A stretch of DNA of 64,000 nt from Chrysophaeum taylorii (taxonomy: Eukaryota > Sar > Pelagophyceae > Pelagomonadales > Pelagomonadaceae), in the NCBI GenBank assembly GCA_029834535.1, contig JAQMWT010000341.1, forward strand, positions 237,153 to 301,152, written 5' to 3'. The notes below the pieces were generated by a model that saw only the letters and a program-made list of their open reading frames with translations, did no database searches and was not told the origin of the DNA. The translations under genes and the position numbers were made by a program. Position 1 is the stretch's first letter, and each line of letters starts with the position of its first letter. Shown in pieces: positions 1-12,800 of the stretch.

Positions 1-1
1 T

Positions 2-868
2 TCGTCCAGTGGTGTCGGCGGAAGTGTTGCCTTCAAATCTGGGTATGGTGTTCGTGGAGGGGGCTTAAAGTTAGCGGGCGGTGAAAGCATTGCCAGCATT
101 GGCGGAACAGTCTCGCTCAAGTCTGGTGGCAGCGACACGTCGCACAGTGGCATGGTGCAAGTAACAAGCCGCGATGGACCGAGCAGTGGTGATATGTGCC
201 TTACGACAGGGGCATCAAGCAATTTTTCTTCGGGGACTGTGAACATAATGACAGGGAACGGACAGACTGGCAGGACGAAGGTATGCTTGACAACAGGTGA
301 CTGTTACCGAGGTCGAGCAGAGTCGATTCTAACACTCGCTGGTCCATCGGCTTCCTGCCGTGGTGGCGGTCATTGCTTTATTTCGGGAAGCGGAACTAAC
401 GGTGGTTGTATAGACCTAGATGCTGGCTTGAGTTCTGATGACCATGGCGGTTCAATCATGTTTGATGCCGGCGCTTCGGCATCGAGTGGAGGGTCTATTC
501 AGTTGAACACGGGTCGAGCGCATTGCGACGGGGCAGCTGCAGGATCATTATGTGTTCGTTCTGGTTCCGGTGCTGTTCATGGAGGCACAGTACAACTAAT
601 GTCGGGCGCAGGATCTGCCGAGTTCGGCAACATCGAATTGAATACTGGGCCCTCAGTGTTCAATGTCACTTCGGACGAGTGCGTGTTGCGATCCAAGTCT
701 GTTGCATATGCTGCCGCTTCCATGATTTCATTGACGAATCCATCGACATCCCCATTGGACGATACATCAGCTGGCATTCATCTTGATGTCAGTAACAGGG
801 CGAAGGGTACTGATTTTTCCGTTCAGCATTTCGAGGACAAACCTTGCGTGCTCTCTTCTGTACCCTTG
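2..868 (+). repeat. Irregular short Gly/Ser repeats before the S74 domain
   Basis: About 13-20 residue repeats follow the pattern G-G/S, then 4-5 residues alternating with hydrophobic ones, then [ST]-G, then a variable turn (for example GGTVQLMSGAG and GGSIQLNTGR). The spacing is not constant and Cys is common. The region continues beyond the window start. From about 650 to 868 the repeat pattern gives way to a non-repeat linker leading into S74. A beta-strand/turn, solenoid-like fold is inferred from the alternation; no structure is known to me. Confidence 0.75.
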
Positions 869-3800
869 AGAATCATGGGCACGAAATATTCCTCGGATCA
901 TCGAATCAAACGAGACATTCAATACGATGTGGATGTAGGAAAGCTCTATCAGGCATTTGTCAATATCAGCCTCGCTAACTATCACTACACAAATGACTGG
1001 GCCGAGGTTCGAGGGGTTGATCCGGAAACGAAGGCACGTGGCGTCATTGCTCAAGAAGTCGCTGCGATCTCTCCCTTCAAGTCAAGGATCGACGTCTCAG
1101 ACTACACTGACAAAAACTTTGCGCTGGAAAATATGTACAAAGTGGATAAACAAGGCATGGTGTTGGATCTGATCGGCGCACTTCAAGCAAGGCAAGAACG
1201 TTTGACCACGAATGTCGATCAACCCGAGAAAACCGGCAACATCACAATGGCGACTGACAGCGGACTGGCTGGTGGCAAGCTGCACTCTAGTGGCAACCTG
1301 TGCATTGGTACTGGGCTTTCCAGGGATCGAGATTCCGGATTCATCGAGATGCAGACTGGTCATGCCAAAGCGCGAGACAGCGGATCGCTCGCCCTTTCTG
1401 CTGGTGTATCGACATGCATTGGTGGGGACATGAGAATCAAAGGTGGCCAAGCATGTGAGGGTATGGGCAGCAATGTACACTTTATGGCAGGGCATTCATC
1501 CACAGGAAGTGAAGCTGGGGCTTCGAGCATTCATGTTTCTAGTGGCCAATCCAGCTCAGAAGGCGGCTCAATCCAACTAATTGGGGGTTCATCACCCACA
1601 TGCACATGGTCTGCTGGTGGCCATGTTGGGATAGAAACGTCTTCCGGCTCAGGTAGCAGTGGATCTATATTGATTGGTCACCGAAGCAGCGGCCCTGCAT
1701 CCAGAGGATTTCTTACTCGGCTCGATGCCGGGGGCAAGGCGCGCGTGTGTAGTGGTAGCGCGAAAGACAAGAGCCAAGCTTCGTCTGGAAACATCAGCAT
1801 AGTAACAGCCGCTCATAAGAGCTTGGGAAGTGTCTGCGTTATAGCAGGCAAACACGATGGAAGAGGCTCTGTTTTGAGTTTGTCGACGGGAAACAGTACA
1901 GCGCCATTCTCAGATACTTATATCAAAATCCTCGCTGGTTCAAGCTCTGCTGCAGGTTGTATCGGCTTGACGTCTGGGAATGCTTGCGATGGGCGAAGTC
2001 GTGGCGGGCTTTCGTCGTTGAGCGCAGGTAAGGCTGAGTCCGGTGGATTGGTAGATGTGCGCGCCGGACATGGCCAATGTGGAGTCGGGGGGAAGCTCGG
2101 GCTCCTGTCTGCATGTGGGACACAAGCCAGTGGAAGCATATCCTTGCGGACAGAATCTTCGATGGCAAACACTGGAGGAGTGCGAATCCGAACTGGCAGG
2201 TCTGCTCAAGGCGCAACAGGTTTTGTCTATATTGGTTCTGGAGTCGCACCAAGTGGCTGCGCGGGGAATGTGTCGTTGCACTCGGGTTTTACATCCGGGT
2301 CGGGAGCCGGCGTAAACCTGACAGCAGGCACGTCACGCGCGGACTGTGGTGGTTTTGCGACGCTCAGCGCGGGTGCCGGACATATAGGTGGAGCTATAAG
2401 TTTTGCTGGCGGAGCAGGAAGCGCGAGCGCAGGGAACTTGTCTCTCGCCGCTGGTTTCGGGGAACAGGGTGGTGGCATGTTCGCTTTGAAAAGCGGGAAT
2501 TCTGTGCAGAACAATGGTGGAGCGGTAAGTGCGGAAGCTGGTTGTGGTGCTTATGGGCCAGGTGGACATTTATGCCTGCTCAGTGGAAGTCAGAAGCTGG
2601 CCTCGTCAGTTGAAACGTCCGTTGGCACATCTTTGACTCTGGATGCAGGGCGTGGACAACATGCTGCTGGGAGTGCCATCATCGCATCGGCTCAGTCTAC
2701 AAGTGGGTCTGGCAATGTGGCACTTATCACTGGCAACGTGAGCGGCGGAATCTCTGGTTCAATCAATCTGACATCTGGTTATGCGAGCACTCCTGGTTCC
2801 TATTGTCTGCGTGCTGGTTCAGGCGCTCAAGGAGGTTACCTTGCATTAGTGAGCGGCAGCATGAATGTAGATCAACGAGAGGCGGACAGTGCCTTTCATG
2901 GGGGGAATGTGAACTTGAAGGCACAACATGCTTCTTGTGGGGGCTGTGGGGGCTTGTTGTGTCTGGCGTCAGGGGAAGGATCGATCGAAGCAGGAGGCAA
3001 CTTCCTCTTACGTGCAAGTTCAGGATGTGGAGACGGGGGCTTGGTCACAATGACGAGCGGAAATGCGAGCGCAGTGTCGAGCGGCAGTTTGGGCCTGGCC
3101 ACAGGAGCATCAAGCGAAGGGCTCTCAGGTTCGCTAGACCTTACAACTGCCCACAGCTACAGCGGCAGGGGTGGGCATATAGACTTTCTGGTTGGCCGCG
3201 TCAAACACGAGAGTGCCTTGGCTGGTAATGTAACAATTCGTTCGGCCACAGGGCTCCAAGGGACTGGTGGGAACGTAGAGATCACTTCAGGCTCGATGCC
3301 ACCGCAAAGTGGGATCTCTCTTTCTACAGTTGACAGCGACACTTCTGCTGGAGAAATGTCAATTGCAGTGGGTTCTGGTGGCCGATATGTTGTTGGCTGC
3401 ATGACTGCCGCTGCCGGCAACGCTTCGTTCAGCGGTGGCATGGTTGCCGTGAATGCTGGATCTGCTGCAGAAGGGTCGGTTTCTCGAGCAGGATCTGTCG
3501 CGATTAATGCCGGCACGGCGCATGACGGCAGTGGTGGTCACTTGTTTTGTTTATCGGGACAGAGTGATGCAGAATCTGGGGCGCTCTTTTTGAATTCGAA
3601 GAGTGCTGAGACGAACAGTGGTCACATCAGTATCCAAACTGGTACTGCTGGTTTAGGAGCAACTGGTGCCATATGCGCTGAAACTGGCGAGAGCCCAGCG
3701 GGGCCCGGCGGCAACATCTCACTCCGCGTCGGGTCGGCCGGACGTGAATGTGGGGGTGACGTGCTGCTTGTCGCCTCTTTGACAGTGGATGCTGAAACAC

Positions 3801-6800
3801 ATGTTGCCTCATCTGGTGCGCGCATCAGGCTCGTAGCGGGAAGTAGTACAGCTCGGAATTGCTACGGCGGTTGCTGTTCTATGAAGGCGGGTGACAATGG
3901 CGGAGACGCGCACATTGGGAGTGGCCGAAGCGTGCATGCAAATTCTGGGAACGTCGATCTGACAACACCACGCGGTGATGATTCATCTGGATGCATAAGC
4001 CTGACAACTGCAAGCCGGAATTATGCGCAGAGTGGATCTGTGACATTCTCAACTGGAGGATCAGAGACTACCTCAAGCGGCTTCATCGACATTGCTATTG
4101 GTGATACGACCCTTTTGGCTGGCTCAGTTATCTGTGCTGCTGGTGCGAATACGGGCGATGGTGGTCGAGTCAGTGTCCACGCCGCGAACGGAAAGAATGG
4201 CGGATCCGTCGTGCTGCGTACTGGTTTCTGCATTGATGGGCAATCACGGAGTTTTCATGCGTGCGACATTGCGGGTGGTGTCGCTTGCGTGGCAACGGGT
4301 GGTGGCGTCGAAATGCTCTCGGGACAGAGTCCTCAACAGGCTGCTGGCAATGTCTTGATGCAAGCGGGGGACGATGGGCTTGCTGGTGGCAATATGTCGA
4401 TCCTTGCGGCAATGAGCCGTGGCGCTACTGAAACAGGCGGTCGAGCCCGCATATCATCAGGCTCTGGCCGCTTTGCAGGGTCAGTTACTGCGGCTACACA
4501 AAGTGGAAACATCAGCGTTAGAACTGGCAATGCAAATAGCCAGGGTGACAGCGGTAGTGTCTTTGTCGAGACTGGTGACACCAATGGAGCATCTGGAGAG
4601 GTGCAGTTGGAGGTAGGCTATAGCGATAATTCCTATGGCGGCAAGGCGCTGCTTTCAGCAGGGAGCAACAATGAAGGCGGAGGCGATCTTGCCATCCTTG
4701 CTGGTGCAACATGTGAAACAGGGGTGGTTTATGCTGGTGGCGCCATCGAAGTCAAGGGAGGAGTCGGACAGCATGCGACGGGTTGTGTCTTGCTTGCAGG
4801 CGGCGATTCTGAGCGAGATGCCACTGGCAGCACCCACGTATTCACTGCCACGTCGCAGGGTGCCGCTTCTACCGGAGCCCTAAACTTTACCTCGGGAGAT
4901 GCGGGGAAGTTGAGTGGCGATGCCATACTCGAATCAGGTTCGTCTCAGTCTAAGCCCGGTGGCATAAGGTTTCGGGCGCGGCGAGCGAAGCAAGGAGGAT
5001 CAATATGGGTATGTGGTGGGTCCATGTCGGGTGCCGACAGTGCTGGAGGGCAGATCCAATTGGCTGCTGGTTCTGGGCCAACCGGCGGTGTCGTTTCAAT
5101 GCGCAGTGGAGCCAGCGCAAGTGCTGATGGGGGTAATGTCAGCATTACAGCTGGTTCAAGCAGCCTGATCGATGGCGGAGACGGGAGTGGCGGCATATGC
5201 CTGGTGCCCGGGCCTTCATCGGCCGGTTGCGGGAGCAATCTGTCCATAAATGGAGGCCATGGAAGCAATGAGTGTGCCCCTGGTGGTGATGTCGCAATCC
5301 AGGCAGGTGATTCGCTTGAGTCGCGGCCTGGAGGTGACATTCTCATGAATGGTGGTATCGGACTGAAGACAGGTAACATTTTTCTTGCCACAGGAGATGG
5401 CCCATCAAGTGGAAATTCAACCTTATCGACGGGAGACGCGCTTGAGCGCAGTGGCGTGTTTGGCGTTGAAACAGCTAGTCCGGGTGGTGAGGCAGGAAGA
5501 ATCCTGCTTGGTTCGGGGGCAGCTACCTTTGCTGCAGGTGGTGTTGTGCTTACTGCTGGTTCAGGATCTCATGGCTTCAGCGGGGCTGTAAACATGTCGG
5601 CCGGCAGAGCTGGCGCTGATGGCATGGGCGGTTCGGTGGCTGCGATCGGGGGAAACGGTCGCGATGGCATAGGAAGCGGGGTATCGATACTGAGTGGACT
5701 AGGAGGTGATCTTCCTTCCGGAGCTCTACTGTTGCACACAGACTGCGGTTCAAGTAGTAGCCCGAGTGGTGCCTTTTCGATTCGTACCGGAGATGCGTTG
5801 GACGGCGACGCACATGATGTTCGGGTTACCAGCGGTTTGTCACAAGATGCGCGCGCTGGCGGCATTGTCTGTGGTGTGGGTGCTGGGAGCAATGAAGGTG
5901 GATTTCTCAATGCCACTACCGGGTGCACTGTTGGAGAAGGTCATGCTGGGGGAAACGCCACATTTACCGCTGGCGGGGGACATGCTGGTGGCTCACTGCG
6001 CATTGTCGCCGGCAGTGGAGCTTGTGGCAATGGCGGGGGTATCTTGTGCACGGCACAGCACGCTGAATGTGGATTCGGTGGTCGGCTTATGCTTGAAGGA
6101 GGTAACGGAAGACGTGAAAATGCAGGTGAGGTCGCCGTGACCGCGGGCGTTCGTGCTTGTCATGGAGGTTCTATTGTCGTGACCGGAGGTCCAACCACTG
6201 GAGTTCAACAACAAGCCGGGAATATCAGCATCTTTGCCGGCTGTGGGTCATCGCGTAGAGCTTCGAGCGGCTCTGTTGTGATCAAGACGCCCACAGAACA
6301 CGGAAGAGTTGACATTATTAGCGGCTCGACGGAGTTTGGACATAGCGGGTCGAGCATGCTGGGATCTGGGAACGCCACCAATCATGCAGGCAGCATAAAT
6401 CTGACTGCAGGTACGAGTGGCATCGACCCCCCGTCGGATTTTTTCATTCGCGCTGGTCGTGGTGGAGATAGTATAGGTTGTGGTGGAACCCTATTACTCT
6501 TTTCTGGTGACAGTCGCGACGCTGGTGGTATGGGTGGTCCGCTTCTCATGCACGCTGGTCATGCGAAAATCTCGGGCGGTGGGATGGTGCTGTCCAGTGG
6601 CGACTCTTGCCTTCAGTCGGGGAGCATCTGTATTGAGACCCCCAAATCCTGCTTCGCTGCCAGTGGAAGCATTTCGCTCGCCTCTTATGAACACGACCGA
6701 AAAGCCAATTGCTTAACAAAATCTGGGGCCGTGACGTTGTCAACGGGAACATCAAGAAGTGCAATGGCTGGGGCGATCAGGCTAATTTCTGGTGAGGCGG

Positions 6801-9800
6801 AAGAAGCTGGCGGTGCCGTGTCGATTCGTGTCGATGGCACTACGAGTAGTAAAACAGTCGTTGGCACGTACCGAGTCTGTGCTGGTTACGGTAACCAAGG
6901 AGCTTCCGTGGATATTGCCAGCGGAAGAGGGAATGTTGAAAACGGTGGCCCTGTTTGCATTATGGGCGGAGAGGGCAAATTCGAGGAAGGTGCGACACTG
7001 TCGGTCATCGCCGGCTCGTCTGCAGGCGCATGTGCGGGAACACTCGACATTCGGGCAGGCAGTTCCAGCGCTGCAAGTGGCACAAGCAAGGAGAATATGT
7101 GTGGCGGCGGCGTGGGCGTCCATGCTGGCTGTAGCTCGTACATGCAGGGAGGTAGCTTGGCATGCGGTAGCGGGAACGGTGGGAACGTCAGCATTCTATC
7201 ATACAACACCACGGGCGATGGAGGGAGCGGGAAGTTGTCGTTCAAAACTGGCACAACTACTCGCAGCAACTCTGGCGTCTTGGTGCTCTTGACTGGCCAA
7301 GCCGAGGGTGGTCGTGGTGGCAACATACTACTCAACGTGGGCACTGGAGACGACGAACCTGGTGGGAACGTCGAAATCTCAGCCGGCGATTCAACTTCCA
7401 TTCGAGACCAGGGCGGTGGTAGTATTTTCCTGTGCTGTCCGTCTGGAGACGAAACACAGCAGGGTGGCTCGTTGACATTTGTGGCTGGTCCAGGATACCC
7501 TGGAGGCGATGTGAATTTCACTTCCGGTTTGGGTTTGTCCTCGCCCGGAAGTGGCGTGTTGACGCTGCGCACGGCAAACGGCGGGTCGTCCGGAGGAAGT
7601 GGGCCCATTGTGATCATAACCGGGACAACTAACCGACATGATGCTGGCTCGCTGCGTCTCCATTCTGGCGGAGCCCTCGACGGGGCTGCTGGGATCATAA
7701 ACATATCCGCAGGAGCGGCATTGGAGTCAGACGATGCCGGTCCTGTCCGCATTGAAGCGGGTGGCTCCACGTCGTCCGCGGGCGGGTCATTCGTTTTGCG
7801 CACTGGAGGCGGGCTTGGCTCGGACAGCGGGCACATAGAGTTGGTCACGGCAGACGCCGGTACTCTTGGAGCAAGCGGGCACATAGATTTGACCACAGGA
7901 TCGGCTTCACTTGGTAGTAGCGGAGATATTACGCTGTGGACGGGAAGTGCGGCATCTGGCGCCGGCGGGAGCATATTCATTGCTGTCGGTGATTCTCGCT
8001 TGGAGTCTACCTTCGCTTCTGGGAAGTCAACCGTCGGAGGCAGCATCCATCTCCAGTCTGGTTGTGGCATTGTAGACGGCCAAGGTCTCGGGGGAAGTGT
8101 ACTGATGATGACACAAAATGCTGGCGAGGCGGGAACGAGTGGCAACATTCTGTTGAATACTGGAACGTCAAGTCTAGGAAACTCTGGTTTTGTGTCGATC
8201 AAGTCGGGCATAGCGACAAGTGGCGGTGGTGGCGCGGTCCTTGTTCGCGTCGGTGACGGCGACAGCGCTAATGGTGGTTCGATCAGCATTGTAGCAGGTT
8301 CAACGACAGGAATCGAAGCCTCGGGTGGGTCGGCCAAGCTCAAGGCAGGTTCTGGCTTGGCCAGTACATGCAGTGAAGGAGGTCTTGTAGCTTGTCGAGG
8401 TGGCTGTGGATCTACTGACTCTGGCGGAAACATATGGATCGTTGCAGGGTGCGCAGAAGCAACAACCACGGGCGCTATCACGCTTCGCACTCAAAATGCT
8501 GGAAAGATCGGGGTAAGTGGCATGCTGCAGATTCAGACAGGAACATCCTTCCAGGGAAATACCGGCAGTGTGACTTGTGCATCTGGAGTCGCGAAAGGTG
8601 GCTCGGGTGGCAACATCAGCATAACTGTTGGAAGCGGCGACAGTGGAATTGGGGGGTGCATGTGTTTCAAGGCAGGCGACACCACGGCCAACGACGAGGT
8701 TGATGCGAGAATTGGTGGTGATTTTATTGTCACAGGTGGAATCGGCGGAGCTGGTGGTGCGGTTGCCTTTGAGAGTGGCAAGGGTGCAACTGCTTCTGGT
8801 GGCTCGGTATGCACCGTCAGTGGTTTTGGTGTGGCCACCAGTAGTGGAAACTTGACCATTGCATCAGCCGAGAGCGGACCAAATGGTGTCAGTGGCCACA
8901 TCGAAGTGACGAGCGGTCGCGCTTCCTACGGAAATTCGGGCTGGTTTAACGTAACTACCGGTGAAACTACGGAGGGTAGCGGTGGGAATCTATCCATTGC
9001 AGTTGGGCAAGGACTTAGTGGGTCTGGCGGGAACGTGACCGCGCGCTCTGGTTGCAGCAACCATTTAAGCGGCGGTGCCGTAGACATTTCTACTGGTGAA
9101 GGAACCGCTACAAGCAGTGGAAGTATCTTCGTGCTTACCGCCAATGCAGGTGCGCGTGGCGTGAGCGGGAATCTTCGCTTCAGTTCTGGAACCAGCACTC
9201 ATGGAAACAGCGGGACTCTCGCGATGGCTACAGGCGTGTCAAGCGCTGGTCGAGGTGGTCGTATCTACGTTGGTGTCGGTTACGGCCAGGATTCAGGTGG
9301 CGAGATATTCTGTGCCTCTGGTCGTAGCTGGGAGAACAGCGGTGGTTGGATTTGTCACAGCAGTGGCGAAGGCACGCAGACAAGTAGTGGTGGTGTCACG
9401 ATCGCCACAATGAACGCAGGAGTGGAGGGGGTCAGTGGCCGACTGCATTTTAGCACTGGAAGTTCAAAGAGAGGAAACTCGGGATGTATGCAGCTAGGCT
9501 CGGGTGCTGCATCAGGCGGTACTGCGGGGCATCTGGTGATTGCGGTTGGAAGTGGCACGAGTGGAACTGGCGGCGCGTGTCACTTGACCTCTGGGGGTTG
9601 TATTCTAGGTTCGGGTGGCATCATTGCGGTGTACAGTGGAGAGGGCACTGCCGCATCGAGTGGTAACATTCGGATTTCGACTATGAACTCTGGTGTTTCA
9701 GGTGTGAGTGGACGTTTGTGCTTCAGCTCTGGAACCAGCCGGAGAGGCAATAGCGGTCATATTGTTCTAGGCTCGGGAATCGCGACAAACGGCCGCGGTG

Positions 9801-12800
9801 GAGCTGTTTCACTGTGCGTTGGGAGTGGAACGAGCGGAGCCGGAGCTCCCTTGACCGTCCTCTCTGGTCATAGCATATCACGCACTGGCGGTTCGATTTC
9901 CGTAAGCGCACCAGATGCCGCAGCTACCAGCACCGGTGCAATCCTTGTGCACTCTTCGAATATTGGCGTCCTTGGTACGAGCGGGCTTCTCCTGTTCAGT
10001 TCTGGGACTTCCACATTCGGAAACAGCGGTGCAATACTCATCGGTTCGGGTGCAGCCTCAGGTGGTCGCGCAGGCACCGTGCACGTCAGTGTGGGGAGTG
10101 GAACCAGTGGTGCTGGTAACAGTTTGAACCTAATAGGAGGCAGCAGTACTTGCCAAAGCGGTGGCCAGATCCTGCTTGCTAGTGGCTGGGCGGAGCTATC
10201 GAGCAGTGGTAGCGTCGCAGTACTGACGGCGAATAGCGGTGTCTCTGGGATCAGTGGCCTCCTACACTTTAGCTCGGGATCAGCGTGTCAGGGTAATGCC
10301 GGTCTTTTTTGCGCAGCGTCTGGAAGTGCCACCAGTGGCCGTGGAGGTGGGTGTTTGATCTCCGTGGGCAGTGGCACAAGTGGTTGTTCTGGAGATGTTC
10401 TCGTGCAGGCTGGTCGCAGTACGCTAATAACTGGCGGTATGGTTATACTGGAATCTGGATCTGGCACAGCGACAAGTAGTGGTGCAATTCGGGTGTGTTC
10501 GACAAACTCTGGCGTCTGTGGTGTAAGTGGGTTCTTAATCTTCAGTTCAGGTACCGCTGTCGACGGCAACAGTGGTGCTGTCCTGCTGGCCACTGGCAGT
10601 GCCTCAGACACTGGAGGTTGGCTTGGCCTCAGCATAGGTAGTGGGACAAGTGCTGTCGGTGGCGAACTGCACGCCTCGGCTGGGCGATCGACGCACGCAA
10701 CGGGTGGGCAGATTGCTGTGGCGGCAGGTGGCGGTGAACAATCGAGCACTGGATGCATTATCGTCAGAACAACGAATTCGGGGCTAGCCGGAGCCACGGG
10801 AATGCTCGTTTTTAGCTCGGGGACTGTCAAGGAGGCAAACTCTGGAGCGTTGTTCCTGGGGAGTGGAGCGTCATCGGGTGGTCGCGGAGGCGTTCTATCT
10901 CTTAGTGCCGGAAGTGGTACTAGCGGCCTTGGCGGAACCCTCGGTTTTGTATCTGGTCGGAGTACAGTGCTTACGGGCGGGAAAGTCTGGATGGTCAGTG
11001 GAGAAGGCACGGCAACCAGCAGTGGTGCGTGCATCGTAGCATCCGCGAACAGTGGCAATTATGGGACTAGCGGATGTCTGGCTTTCAGTTCTGGTTCAAC
11101 AAGTGCTGGGAACTCTGGCGAACTGAGGCTATGTTCAGGCCCTGCAAGTGAAGGTTGTGCGGGCTCTCTCACGCTCGCAATCGGCAGCGGGATAAGCGGC
11201 CGTGGTGGCGACATCGCAGCTATTGCTGGTCGCACCACAATCCCAAATAGTGGAGGGAAGTTGCGAGTGTGCACGGGAGAGGGAACGACGACAAGTAGTG
11301 GAACCCTGATTCTCCAAAGCTCAAACGCAGGTGTGAGTGGGACATCAGGGCGGCTGGTCTTCAGCTCTGGAACTTCGAGCTCTGGTAACAGTGGAGACAC
11401 GTGCCTAGGTTCGGGTGCGAGTTCTGCAGGACGAGGTGGCGAAATCATGATCACTGCGGGAACTGGCACAAGCGGGATTGGTGGCGGATTGTCTGTCCGT
11501 CCGGGTCGAAGCACAGTTCAGACTGGAGGATCGTGCAAAGTTTCGAGTGGTGAGGGAACCCGGACGAGCAGTGGGTCAATCTCAATAGTGACAGCTAATT
11601 CTGGTGTCTCGGGCACAGGAGGTCGTTTGGTGTTCAGTTCTGGTTCAAGTTATGATGGTAACAGTGGTTGCTTGAGCATTGGTTCTGTTGCAACAACAGG
11701 CGGACGCGGAGGTCACTTGCACGTATCCATTGGAAGTGGAACTAGCGGAGCCGCCGGCAACGTGATTGTCGATTCAGGGCGCAGTACTGTTACAAGTGGT
11801 GGAGGCATCAGGATCACAACTGGGGAGGGGACCGCCAGTAGTAGTGGAACACTTCAGTTGACAAGTGCTAACAGTGGCGTGACCGGAGTGAGTGGGCGAT
11901 TGATCTTTAGTGCGGGTACCGCGGTCTGCGGGAACACGGGGAGCGTATTGCTTGGCACAGGCGCAGCCACGAGTGGGGCGGCTGGCCGACTATTCGTTGG
12001 AGCTGGTGATGGGGATATCTCAGGTGGTCGAGGACAAATCATCGCTGGCCGAAGTACGGTCATTACTGGTGGCCTCGTTTCAATTGTGAGTGGCAAAGGA
12101 ACCTTCACTAGCAGTGGATCCATTTGTCTTCGCTCTGCATCAGCCTCTGATGGCAACGGGTGTGGTGGCATTCTTGTCTTCAGCTCTGGCTCGACTCGAT
12201 CAGGCAATAGCGGCTCAATTGCAATCGGAAGCAATACCGCAACTGGAGGGAGAGGGGGTGTTGTTGAAGTATCGATTGGCAGCGGAGGCAGCGGCGAGGG
12301 AGCAAGTGTACAACTATCCGCGGGGCGCAGCACTCTGCACAGCGGTGGCCATCTAGCGGTTATGTGCGGTGAGGGTACGGCGACCACAAGCGGAGCTCTT
12401 TCTATACACACGGCCAATTCCGGTGTGGCTGGTTTCAGTGGAGCTCTAACTTTCAGCTCTGGCACTTCCCGCAACGGGAATTCGGGATTGGTATCTGTTG
12501 CATCCCACAGTGCTACGGGCGGAACTGGCGGTCGTGTGAGTATGCTCGTCGGAAGCGGTATGAGCGGCGCTGGCGGCAGGAGCAACGCGCTTTCCGGTCG
12601 TTCAAGTGTTCGCTCGGGTGGTACGCTTGTTGTGCGCGCTGCGGAGGGAACTGCAACGAGCTCGGGTTCTGTAAACATTGCCACCACGAACAGTGGCGCC
12701 GGTGGTGTGAGCGGCCTTCTCGTGTTCAGCAGTGGCTCTTCCCAGACAGGCAACAGCGGCTTAGTGTGGTTGGGATCTGGTTGTGCGACAGAAGGCCGAT

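Noticed and set aside
523-786. Small + strand open frames in other frames of the first 5 kb
   Set aside because: Cys/Arg/Trp-rich out-of-frame shadows of the giant frame without repeats or domain features.
6886-8490. 534-codon Pro-rich open frame on the - strand
   Set aside because: Antisense shadow. Gly (ggn) and Ser (agn/tcn) codons read backwards give Pro, Ala, Thr and Leu with few stops. It mirrors the + strand repeat exactly and has no domain.
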